A DNA stretch of 64,000 nt from Oopsacas minuta (Eukaryota; Porifera; Hexactinellida; Lyssacinosida; Leucopsacidae): NCBI GenBank assembly GCA_024704765.1, contig JAKMXF010000332.1:602018-666017 (forward strand), written 5' to 3'. Under the pieces are notes generated by a model, which was given only the letters and a program-made list of their open reading frames with translations, was not told the DNA's origin and searched no databases. The number at the start of each line of letters is the position of its first letter. Position 1 is the first letter of the stretch. Below, piece by piece: positions 1-9,131 of this stretch. A program made the position numbers and the translations under genes.

Positions 1-2
1 CT

Positions 3-1368
3 TCTAAGACCAAAAAGAATATATGTTATCCCAATCTTCAATCTGCGATTCATCCTGTTGAGCATTCTACAGAATTGGAAGTACCTAAGCCTAAGAAAGT
101 TTCCTTTGATGACGATACTGTTGAATATGCCATGTTAGATCAAGATGATGAGGAATTTATACCTCCGCCTATGCCACTTGATAAAACAAGACTTCCCCAC
201 ATCATTAATCAAAGTGAGCTGAATGATTTGGTTAGGGACTTGAATTTGACAAAAGATCAAAGTGAATTGCTTGGGTCAAGATTGAAAGGTTGGAACTTAT
301 TGGATGAAGAAACTAAAGTTTCATTTTTCAGGACCCGTCAAAGTGATTTCTCTGTACATTTTGAAATGCAGGGGTCTCTATGTTATTGTAACTATGTGGA
401 TCGTGTGATGGAGTTATTAGGTGTTCAACACGAACCATCAGAGTGGCGTCTCTCCATTGATTCTCCTAAGTACAGCCTCAAGGCGGTCTTACTTCACAAA
501 GGTAATGTATTACCATCCATACCGATAGGTCATTCAGTACACATGAAGGAGTCTCATGAGAATATGGATATCTTATTGAAACTGATCAGATATGACTCTT
601 ACAATTGGCACATCTGTGGTGATCTGAAGGTAATTGGACTTTTGTTGGGTATGCAACCTGGATACACGAAATATTGTTGCTTCCTCTGTGAGTGGGATAG
701 TAGAGCAAGGCAATCCCACTATATAGTTAAGGAGTGGCCACTACGACATCAATTAACTGCTGGTACAAAGAGTGTAAGTTGTCAGTCCTTAGTAAATCCT
801 GAGAAAATTCTATTACCACCTCTACACATAAAACTGGGTTTGATGAAAACTTTGTAAAGGCGATAGTAAAATACAATGAAGAAGGAAAAGTTTCAAATAC
901 CTCAAGGACAAATTTCCAAAGGTCAGCGATACTAAAATCAAGGAAGGGATATTTATAGGTCCCCAAATTAGAGAACTATTCAAGGATCTAAGCTTCGAAG
1001 CATGTCTAAATTCTGTCGAGAAAGCAGCATGGAATTCATTCAAATCTTTAAATGAGAACTTTTTAGGAACTAAGAAATCACCAATTTATGAAGAAATTGT
1101 TGTGACACTACTTGATGCATTCAGAACAATGGGATGTAATATGTCTCTAAAAGTACACTTTCTTCACTCACATTTGCAATTCTTTCAGGACAATCTAGGT
1201 GCTGTGAGTGATGAACATGGTGAAAGATTTCATCAAGATATAAGCTCAATGGAAAGTCGTTACAATGAAAAATTCTCTCCAAACATGATGGCTGATTATT
1301 GTTGGTCACTAAAAAGAGATATTCCTGATGCCACATACAAAAGAAAATCATATTCCAAGCATTTCTAA
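3..1368 (+). pseudogene. Transposase-like gene of unnamed family A, copy A1 (5' end outside window)
   Basis: I recognise the family as a recurrent uncharacterised protein of arthropod and cnidarian genomes but know no formal name. Reading is open from position 3 to 857, so the N-terminus lies left of the window. Two single-base deletions follow, near 853 and 890; after them the frame is open to the stop at 1368. Visible motifs: GDLK with a candidate catalytic Asp (621-623), the C-x2-C pair in CCFLCEWDSR (678-689), the family block PPLHIKLGLMK (822-850), an H-x4-H pair in HFLHSH (1156-1173) and SDEHGERFHQD with a candidate catalytic Glu (1222-1224). Only two lesions in about 455 codons implies a fairly young copy. 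A transposase role is inferred from copies A2 and A'3, which lie between terminal inverted repeats. No terminal repeat of A1 was found. Confidence 0.72.
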
Positions 1369-1812
1369 ATTAGCATAATAAATGCTAAACCAATTGACAA
1401 TTTTCATTGTAATTAAATCATAAGTATGCATTTGATTAGCCAAGCTAAAGAGATATATTTATAGGAATACACTGGGACAATAATAAAACCAAAATATTGA
1501 ATTTTTCAAAATCGTTGCCTGATAGAAAAAAACTGATTGGATATTTGGAATCAGGGTGCTTGAATACATGAGAAACACTACAGTGTATTCCAGAAGCAAA
1601 AATGCTAAAAATTTGTTGGACAGTGTTATTGACTATCAATTTCAAGTAGTTTTAACCATTAGTCAAGTCTTGAACTTTACCATTTTATGCTGAATAGAAT
1701 ATCTTTGTAATTCTGACCAAGCTTAAGTATTATTAAACATATCGTTTATACTTATTTATCACAAGATCACAAACATAAACACTATTCCATTATTATTATA
1801 TCCTCCGCGAAG
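1369..1812. other. Non-coding spacer
   Basis: AT-rich sequence between the A1 gene and the retrotransposon relic. It probably includes the 3' flank of A1, but I could not find the terminal repeat. No open frame or RNA gene seen. Confidence 0.4.
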
Positions 1813-2170
1813 TTGAACTACCCACATGACGGACAGGACGGTAAATTCTACCGAAGCAGAAGGTCAAATGGGATGGAGTGCTATACTTGTGAGAAACGAG
1901 GTCATGAATGGAAGTTTTGCCCCAATCGAAAGTGTGCAATCTGCGGTCAGAGAGGACATACGCAAGTTCGGTGCCATAAGATGAAGCCTACTAATGTGGT
2001 AGGCCCAAGGGACATCCACACGCGAGATAGAGATAGAGTTTATCAAGTGGGATCATGAGAGGAGGCAGTGACCATAGAAGTGTTAGTCAAAATCAAGACG
2101 TAGCAGCATCACTGACACGGGAGCGAAACCCAGCGTCATTGATATAGCGACGTTACAGCGGTTGGGTCAT
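1813..2170 (+). pseudogene. Ty3-type retrotransposon relic: nucleocapsid zinc knuckles and protease
   Basis: Two CCHC zinc knuckles of the form C-x2-C-x4-H-x4-C lie back to back at 1879-1974, as in the nucleocapsid part of Gag. After a stop at about 2058 a different frame carries the aspartic protease active-site motif DTGA at 2114-2125, followed by a short protease-like stretch. The order knuckles, protease, then reverse transcriptase is that of LTR retrotransposons. The matrix and capsid parts of Gag and the 5' LTR are not seen. Stops and frame changes make it inactive. Confidence 0.75.
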
Positions 2171-2462
2171 TCAGAGGATACAGGTTTTGGAGAGCCACGA
2201 AAACGTATTTTCGTTAGACAGGGATTTTCTGATCAAGAATGAAACGGTAACGTTTGATTGGAACCGACATCGAGTGCGGTTGTGAAAGAAATGGGTATCG
2301 GTAAATTCGAACTTGATTGGGGCTTCCTCTGATAAGAGCTCAAACAATCCGGGACATGGAAGTGACCGAGTCCTCACATCACATTAACTCAAGGAATGTG
2401 AACCCTCAGCTCCCACAAGCTGATTAAATCGCGATCCGAAGTCTTTTTGGAAGAGTTTACGG

Positions 2463-3290
2463 ATGTGTTGCTCAATACTCGAAACCCCGAAAAGGACGAA
2501 GGTTAATGAGTTCGAACACGCTATCATAACAGGGGATGCCCTACCTATCAAGAATCGACCCCGTCGCGTACTTCCTAAGTGGAGAGAAAACATTGAGGTG
2601 CAGGTAGAAGAAATGTTAAGAAATGGGATTGTCAGACCTTATAAGTCCCCTTGGGCTTCAGACGTAGTCCTGGTGCGGAAGAAGGACGGTCAGATGGGGT
2701 TTGCAGTCGATTAACGCAAACTAAATGACGTGACCAATAAAGATGCATATACTGTCTCTAATCCGCAATCTATTTTGGACCAGATGGACGGTAACAAGAT
2801 CTTATCATGTATGGATGTGGCCGCTGCATATTGGTGTATGCTAGTACGTCAAGAACATAAGGAAAACATGGCATTCTATACACCTAGGGTGCAGTTCGAG
2901 TTTGAAGTACTTCCGTTTGGTCTTTGCAATTCTCAGGACAAATTCTAGCGATTTATCCATGAAACAATGAAAAAGCAAACCAGACGGAATGCTACGTAGA
3001 TGATTGTCTGACCCACTCACCAGACGTGAGGAAGCACCTAGGAGACCTCAGGACCGCCCTGCAATGTTTAAGAAGTCCGGTATTCAACTTCTTCAGGACA
3101 GATGCTAGTTCAGGTACCTGGAGGAAGTTTTTGGGACATCGATTATCTGGTGAGGGAAGCACTCCAACACAGTCATACACAGAGGGGATAGGGAGATTTC
3201 CTGTGTCAAAGTCGGTAGCAGAATTGCAACGCTCTTGGGTACTGATGGTATTATCGGTACTAATTCCAAAAAGTGATAGGAAGCAACTCA
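2463..3290 (+). pseudogene. Ty3-type retrotransposon relic: reverse transcriptase
   Basis: Broken reverse transcriptase. The entry block with PRRVLPKWRE and IVRPYKSPWASDVVLVRKKDG lies at about 2550-2700. An in-frame stop at 2712-2714 is followed by the palm: MDVAAAYW, LPFGLCN (2910-2930) and the polymerase motif YVDD (2993-3004). The region after it resembles the connection segment of Ty3/mdg4 elements (LGHRLSGEG, near 3133-3159). Lesions: stops near 2712 and 2946 and at least two frame changes. No RNase H or integrase follows; coding stops where a satellite-like monomer begins near 3275. The LPFGLCN form and domain order favour Ty3 over copia or BEL. Confidence 0.78.
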
Positions 3291-3410
3291 ATCTGACTTA
3301 TCAACCTATAAGAAATTCACCCCGAGAAGACGATTGGCACTATTCACATATTTGTAGGGCTTCGTTGATTCATACTATGACATCATTGTTGAACAATGGA
3401 ATTGCTCTTT
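3275..3410 (+). repeat. Satellite-like monomer (~150 bp unit), direct orientation
   Basis: Contains the blocks gataggaagcaactcaatct, ttcacatatttgtagggctt and ctatgacatcattgttgaac, in the same order and spacing as the tandem units at 22,995-23,400. It abuts the end of the retrotransposon relic, so the coding-looking frame across 3290-3415 is a fusion of relic and repeat, not a gene. Confidence 0.7.
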
Positions 3411-4510
3411 CTTAGTATTCTTTTTCTTGTACGCATATACCGATTTTTCCCTGGAAATATTTTTGAGATTCACTTCTAATCTATCTAGGTTTGTATATCC
3501 TGTAATTGGGTTTGTGACAATCTTTGATGTTTGCTGAATTCCTATCCATCAATATTCTACGAGAAATAAGACTAAGTTGATGATATGTTTGATATAGTGT
3601 TTAGGGCCTAGACAACTATGCAAAGGCCGAAATCATTTCCTCAGGGTGGATTCATTTGGGTAAGAATACAAAATATATTGCTATCTATATATAGTTATAA
3701 GTCAACAACCCAATAATAAACTCTATCCAAACTGCATTTTCTAGAATGACGTCATAGCATGAAATAACGAAGTCCTACAAATATGTTGATTATGTCAATT
3801 GTTTCCTGAGGGTCGATTTCATTTCAAATTTGTCGGGTCCGGCCACAAAAATTCACATAACTCATAAGGAATGTCCGGGAACCAAACTAAACAGTGTTAT
3901 ACTCAAACGTACTCATAATCTATAGAATACCCCACATAAATTTACGTTCCTGAAATATCCATAATGCTAACTCATAAGACCGGTTAGAACTTAACATTTA
4001 GACTCGGTTCCAGAATTTACAAATACAATGTCCTCAAGCCCAAACCAAGATTTTCCTAGTTCCATTGTATTCCTTGTAGTTTTACTATGATTATATAATG
4101 TAGAATATTCTAACATTAATTTCACTGTTATCACTCTTTGAAATAAAGAATATGATTGTGGTTTTTACATTTTGGGTAAATCACTTTCAAACCACGAAAA
4201 TTCCAAATTCCAAACATAGAAACCACATGAATATATGATTTTGAAATTTGACAATTAATATTGAATGGTTGGTAGCTACCCACACTACAGGAACGTCACC
4301 ACGATTTTTCATCTAAGGTGTGCAAATAAATTACAAACCCCACCTCTTGACCCGTCCCTGTTCGCCTTATTGCCAGGATAGATATTGTTATATTTGATGG
4401 TGTTAACTGTTCGAATAGTATCTTTCTCGATGAGGAACAGAAATTACACTGGGTTGGGGATGATGAACAATTGTTTTAATTTCTTTTCCCTTTTTATTAT
4501 ATTTTTGCAG
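3411..4510. other. Non-coding upstream region of the PIP5K exon, with an inverted satellite monomer
   Basis: No gene seen. A monomer of the ~150-bp repeat lies in reverse orientation at about 3723-3815 (aatgacgtcatagcatgaa is the complement of the forward block). The last bases form a pyrimidine-rich tract ending in tttttgcag at 4510, a convincing splice acceptor, so part of this stretch is probably intron. Confidence 0.55.
4496..4510 (+). promoter_or_regulatory. Splice acceptor upstream of PIP5K start
   Basis: The tract attatatttttgcag ends 16 bases before the ATG at 4527. It implies at least one upstream exon, coding or 5' untranslated. The matching donor was not identified. Confidence 0.6.
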
Positions 4511-4526
4511 GCTCATTACTATATTT

Positions 4527-6275
4527 ATGGCCAAACGTTTTCCTGATTCTCCTTCTATCCCGCCTATTGCAATTGATCATTTTGAACCACTTGATTCTGT
4601 ACCCTACAACAGTCCTTTTCCCTCGAAAGCTACGATTGAAAGACCCATTAGCAATGCACTTAAGACTATTAAACATGGAAATCTTCGTATTGCACCTGAC
4701 GGAACAATGACTTTTAAGAAAACAGAAGCTGAAGTACTTATGGCAGCCATTCAGCTTGGCATAAGTCATAGCTTAGCTAAATTGCATCCAAAACCAAAGA
4801 GGGATTTATTAGTCCCGGATTTTCAGAGCGTTGACAATGTGCATTTTCCACATGCAGGATCTGATAATACCCCTGGGCATAAATATCACGACTTCAGTTT
4901 CAAAGCTTATTCTCCTATCGCCTTTCGCCATTTACGTGACCATTTTACCATTGAGCCTCAAGATTTTATATCTTCATTGTGCTACTATCCCCTTCGTACC
5001 ATTGGAAATCCTGGCGCATCAGGCTCTCTTTTTTACGTATCACAGGATGACATTTTCATTATCAAAACTGTCTCATCAAAGGAAGCGTTGTTCCTACAAA
5101 AGTTATTGCCAGGATACTGGATCAATTTACATCAAAATAAGCGTACTCTCTTGCCTAAATTCTTTGGCTTATATTCCTACAGCAGAAAAGGGACGAAGAA
5201 GATCCGCCTTGTCGTAATGAACAACCTATTACCCTCCAATTTAGAATTCAATTTTAAGTTTGATTTAAAAGGCAGTCTACATGGGCGGAGTGCATCATCT
5301 AGGGAAATATCTAAAACTCACCCCACATTCAAAGACAACGATTATCTCTTGCATTTTGAAAACGGAATAGTGATTTCGCCTGAAAAATACGATCTTTTGA
5401 CCGAGACCATTCAACGAGATTGTCAAGTTCTTGAAAGCTTTGCTATAATGGACTATTCTTTGCTTGTAGCTATACATAATATCTCGAAAGTCAGGCGTGA
5501 TTTTGATCCTCTACTTACTGAATACACATCTCCTACAACTGAACAGCGTGCTACAGCTGCTCTCCGTCTTTCATTGTCCTTAGATGAGACAGAAATTTTG
5601 GAACACAAAGTATTCGCGATTGTTCCGCATACACAAATGGACAGCTTCACTCACGACTACATTTCTCATCTGCCAGAAGGTTATATTTTAGCTAGACTGC
5701 CATGTGGAGATTTAGCAGCAGTATATCTTGGTATCATAGACATATTACAAAGTTACGTTGTTAAGAAAAAATTGGAACATACTTTCAAATCTATTATCTA
5801 TGATGGTGATTTAATATCTGTGCATAAGCCTGGCTTTTATTCACTACGTTTTCAAAATTTTATCTGCACGAATGTTATCACTAAAGACACAAGAATACGT
5901 GATCCTAAAGCTGTTAACGGCCCCTCGCAATTGCAAAGAAGGAAGGTAAAGCGGACATCGGTTGGTAGCCGACCTGTCATTTCTAAAATGCAAAGTAATG
6001 AATACAGTGTGACTCCTCCTTCCTACCCAGTGGAATCTTGGCGGACTAATCACACCAAAGAAGAATCAAATGTTTCTCATTCAGAACAATCGATGCTCGT
6101 ACATAATGAAGATGAATTAATTCGCTATTCACAACTTGATATTGAAAACGAAGCCTCTAGGGATACAGCAGGAAGCTCAGATTTAGTATGCTCCACACAG
6201 GTTGATAAAAACGAATGTATAGCTACAAGACCAATTGAATGCTTTCCAAACATTGGCCCTAAATCTACTGATTAA
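4527..6275 (+). CDS. PIP5K1: Phosphatidylinositol-4-phosphate 5-kinase, type I-like, single large exon
   Basis: Intact 582-codon frame. Type I PIP5Ks phosphorylate PI4P to PI(4,5)P2 at the plasma membrane. The catalytic domain spans residues ~65-450: MAAIQLGISHS (72-82), glycine loop GASGS (163-167), nucleotide-binding Lys 180 in FIIKT, LLPKFFGLY (208-216), MNNLLP, DLKGS (246-250), MDYSLL (308-313), and GIIDILQSY (402-410) with Asp 405 as the DFG-like Asp. The activation loop reads KKKLEH (413-418); the Leu-Glu form is typical of type I and PI4P use, not type II. The C-tail (470-582) is low-complexity and unconserved. A splice acceptor ends at 4510 and the frame is open from 4512, so ATG 4527 may be the start or an internal Met after an upstream exon. 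The whole kinase domain without introns is unusual for animals; no poly-A tail or target duplication was seen to prove a retrocopy. Confidence 0.95.
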   Translation: MAKRFPDSPSIPPIAIDHFEPLDSVPYNSPFPSKATIERPISNALKTIKHGNLRIAPDGTMTFKKTEAEVLMAAIQLGISHSLAKLHPKPKRDLLVPDFQSVDNVHFPHAGSDNTPGHKYHDFSFKAYSPIAFRHLRDHFTIEPQDFISSLCYYPLRTIGNPGASGSLFYVSQDDIFIIKTVSSKEALFLQKLLPGYWINLHQNKRTLLPKFFGLYSYSRKGTKKIRLVVMNNLLPSNLEFNFKFDLKGSLHGRSASSREISKTHPTFKDNDYLLHFENGIVISPEKYDLLTETIQRDCQVLESFAIMDYSLLVAIHNISKVRRDFDPLLTEYTSPTTEQRATAALRLSLSLDETEILEHKVFAIVPHTQMDSFTHDYISHLPEGYILARLPCGDLAAVYLGIIDILQSYVVKKKLEHTFKSIIYDGDLISVHKPGFYSLRFQNFICTNVITKDTRIRDPKAVNGPSQLQRRKVKRTSVGSRPVISKMQSNEYSVTPPSYPVESWRTNHTKEESNVSHSEQSMLVHNEDELIRYSQLDIENEASRDTAGSSDLVCSTQVDKNECIATRPIECFPNIGPKSTD

Positions 6276-7419
6276 TTGTGAATATTATTTTTTATTTTAT
6301 CCTTTTGATTATCACATGGGTGTTGTGTTTGTTCACAGGATAGAGTTGGATCTATTTTATTACATCTAGCCCGCTTCCCTCAAAAGCTCCCTTCGCGACA
6401 TCTTTGTTGCTAAAATTTAGCTTGAGTATGAATAATTATCTCTTAGCGCTTTGGGTCGCTACTCGACATGATATACTTGGCACTACGCGCCTTGATTATT
6501 TAGAAATTTTCAAAAATTTTTAAATTTCTGAAAAGAATATTTTTGTGGACACTTTTAAGACCTAATAATCCATGACGGAATACCGGAAGAATGTGTGATT
6601 TTTGACAAAAAGTGTTAAAATCTCGTTTTTGATGTGGGAATTGGTTACAACGATGTGTTAAAATTTTGTTTTCCTTTTCATTATAGATGTAACAATTCTT
6701 CCCTAATCGGTGATAGTGGTGTAATTTGATTATAACTGTTCCATGAATCAGTCATTTTAGGCCTCTAGGTCGCATTCTCTTCGTTGCCATAGCAAACAGA
6801 GCCTCTGCCACGATAGGTTCCTTCCAAAAGTGAGCCTACTTAATATTGGCTATATTTGTCACCGAGAAGGCCATGAAATGAAGAGACCAGTTTGTAATTA
6901 CCGTTCTTGGCTATATTATACTTTAAATAACCACTAATTATACTTTATATAGGGTATTGTGCTATGGCGAGTCCAACGGAACCACTTTTGTAGTTAAGTA
7001 TTAAACATAAATTTCTTTGTGCTTTTGGTCGCTATATAACTCGTCCCTTCGCGCTTCGGTTATAAGAAATTCTGAAATTTTTCGAAATTTGCCAAATTAT
7101 AATTAATATGTAGTCAGGATGACGTAATAATCCCATAGTAAGCTAGCCTTGGTCAGATTCATGACGTCAGAACATGTGGAATATTGCGAGTACCTTTTTC
7201 GAAAATCCAAAGGTGACAATGTCGTCATAATTTCGTCATTGGTGTGAATTTTCGTCCAAGACTCGTAATTTTCTGAGACAGGACCAAAATCCCCCCTGTA
7301 TCCCAAAAATCACGCTAGGGTCTTTCAATTCTTCAATCAATTCTGGACATACAAACATTTTTTACATATACGCACATACAGATTAGTTGCGTTTTGATAA
7401 TATAGATTGTAAGGCTTTT
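6276..7419. other. Non-coding region with dispersed repeats
   Basis: 3' flank of the PIP5K gene; no obvious AATAAA signal just after the stop. About 6590-6690 resembles 25,615-25,735, and about 7249-7365 resembles 22,844-22,965 (both contain gtgtgaatttt/cgtcca and end in gacatacaaacat or gcatacaaacat). These are fragments of one dispersed family. No gene seen. Confidence 0.5.
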
Positions 7420-7715
7420 TTGTTGTTGTGAATGTACCAATTTCAAATTTGTGTTTCAACTCCTTCATTGTGTTTGACTATCACTATTTTGAGCCATTTT
7501 ATACTTTTATAAATTGTTCTCTGTGGTAATGTATCTGATTATATCGTATTTTGATCGGGCTCAGGACGGAAATATATGCATGTTGCGATCATGCAGCCTT
7601 TAGGTTATACCACAGCCTACTTTACGTAGCGTTCAACAGTAACTTGTGGAGTTTGGACCAGGGATACGTTAGCCTATATAATCGCAAATGACAAATGATT
7701 TCTATACTTGTAGAA
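7420..7715 (+). repeat. Dispersed repeat, left member of an inverted pair
   Basis: About 290 bp that recurs in inverse orientation at 12,038-12,320. Shared blocks include accaatttcaaatttgtgtt, aacttgtggagtttggacca and gggatacgttagcc. The pair surrounds the Tc1/hAT cluster. It may be the ends of one larger element or two independent insertions. Confidence 0.65.
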
Positions 7716-8639
7716 ACGGCGCATTTTGCCTAAATAAATGAATTGCTTATGTGGTGAGCAACAAATTATCAATCATTATTTGTTAACTTTTTTCTGTATA
7801 CTTCAAAATGTGTGTCTACTAAGCATTTATTTGTTAAAGTTCATAATTCATTCTTTGATCCCTTGTAGAGAGATAACTATTGCGTTCTTCTTTTTACAGA
7901 TAATTATATGAAATTTACTATAGATTTTATATAAAATGTCAACAATCATTAATTCAACAGTCGACTCGTTCTTGAGTTACAGTCAAGGTTTCATCCAATA
8001 TACTCGACTTCTCATACCTTAATAATACATTTTGCTATGATAACTCTTAGCAATGTGATATAATGGTGAAAATGCCCATATATGGTATTTTTTCGCAATT
8101 ATTTTAAAAGTCAAAATGTATTTTCATGGTATTTGGAGTCAGGTATTTCCTACAAATTAGCGATCTTTACCTGATAATAATTTTACCGATTTTAGTGTTT
8201 TATTTTAGATGTTCATAAAAATGTGTTATCCCTGTCGGTACTATAACTCAAGAACTAGTTAACTTTTGTATTACAAATTTTTGACCTTTTGCTTAAAATA
8301 TATTGACAATTTCATATATTATCTGTAAAATGAAAGTGGCAATATTTACGCTCTACAACGGATCAAATAATGACATATTTACTGTATAGATGATTTCTAG
8401 ACATATCAAGGCACATTCCGAATTATCTAGCCTTTAATAGTTGATATTTGTGCTCTACAAATTTGCAATACATTTAATTTGGCGAAATGCATCGTTTCTA
8501 CAGTTTGCCCAGGAAGTACTTTCCTATTCTAGTACAGACTGTATCGTACATCCTCAACTTCATTATTTTTGTTAGTTTTTCTTGCTTTTCATGGTAGATA
8601 ATTTGTTCAGTTTTTGTGATGGTAATTCTTTCCACTCTT
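7716..8639. other. Non-coding AT-rich stretch
   Basis: No open frame, RNA gene or clear repeat recognised. Confidence 0.4.
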
Positions 8640-8830
8640 GTTAGTAAAGAGTCAGTCCAGATCTTGTTTTTTTTGAGCGTTAAACGCGCTTATTCGTCTC
8701 AAACAGTTATTCACTGTTTGGATAGTTTTCCCTAGTTATTTAGCAACATTTGTCTCAGTAATTCCTGCTTCTAACATAGCTATCTCCTTGACACGCACAA
8801 TATCTGATCCTGGATTTGGTAAATAGGACT
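8640..8830 (-). pseudogene. Tc1-like transposase N-terminal helix-turn-helix fragment, inverted
   Basis: Read on the minus strand, the sequence gives a helix-turn-helix like that of Tc1-type transposases (AMLEAGITETNVAK then LGKTIQTVNNCLRR), with one in-frame stop. The catalytic part of what looks like the same kind of transposase begins about 50 bp away on the opposite strand. Either the N-terminus was inverted or this is part of a second copy. Confidence 0.5.
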
Positions 8831-8879
8831 TTAATTTTAGAGAATATGAGATTAGTAAATTACACAATATTTGAGACAA

Positions 8880-9131
8880 CGAACACGAGGCCCTGGGAAA
8901 AAACAATCTTATCTATTCTCTGTAAAATCCAGCGATCTACTATATATTTAGCGTAAAGGCTAACAGCTCGTGGCCACAAGACTAAGTAAACAGACCGTGC
9001 ATTGATATTTGAAGGAAAATCTTGGACCCCAGATCGTTTATCTATTACAATTTTGCAAAGAAAGTCTCAATTGATAAGCTAAGGAGCGGGCTAATCTAAA
9101 ATTCTTGGATGATGCTCCTTTCGATCTAATC
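8880..9131 (+). pseudogene. Tc1-like transposase relic, part before the hAT insertion
   Basis: Frames across this stretch give RLSKQTVH and YLKENLG, then FLDDAPFDLI, which corresponds to the first catalytic Asp block of Tc1-like DDE transposases (FSDESPF type; here Asp-Ala, so altered). Reading stops exactly at the left end of the hAT element and resumes at 11,403. Several stops and shifts show it is dead. Confidence 0.65.
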
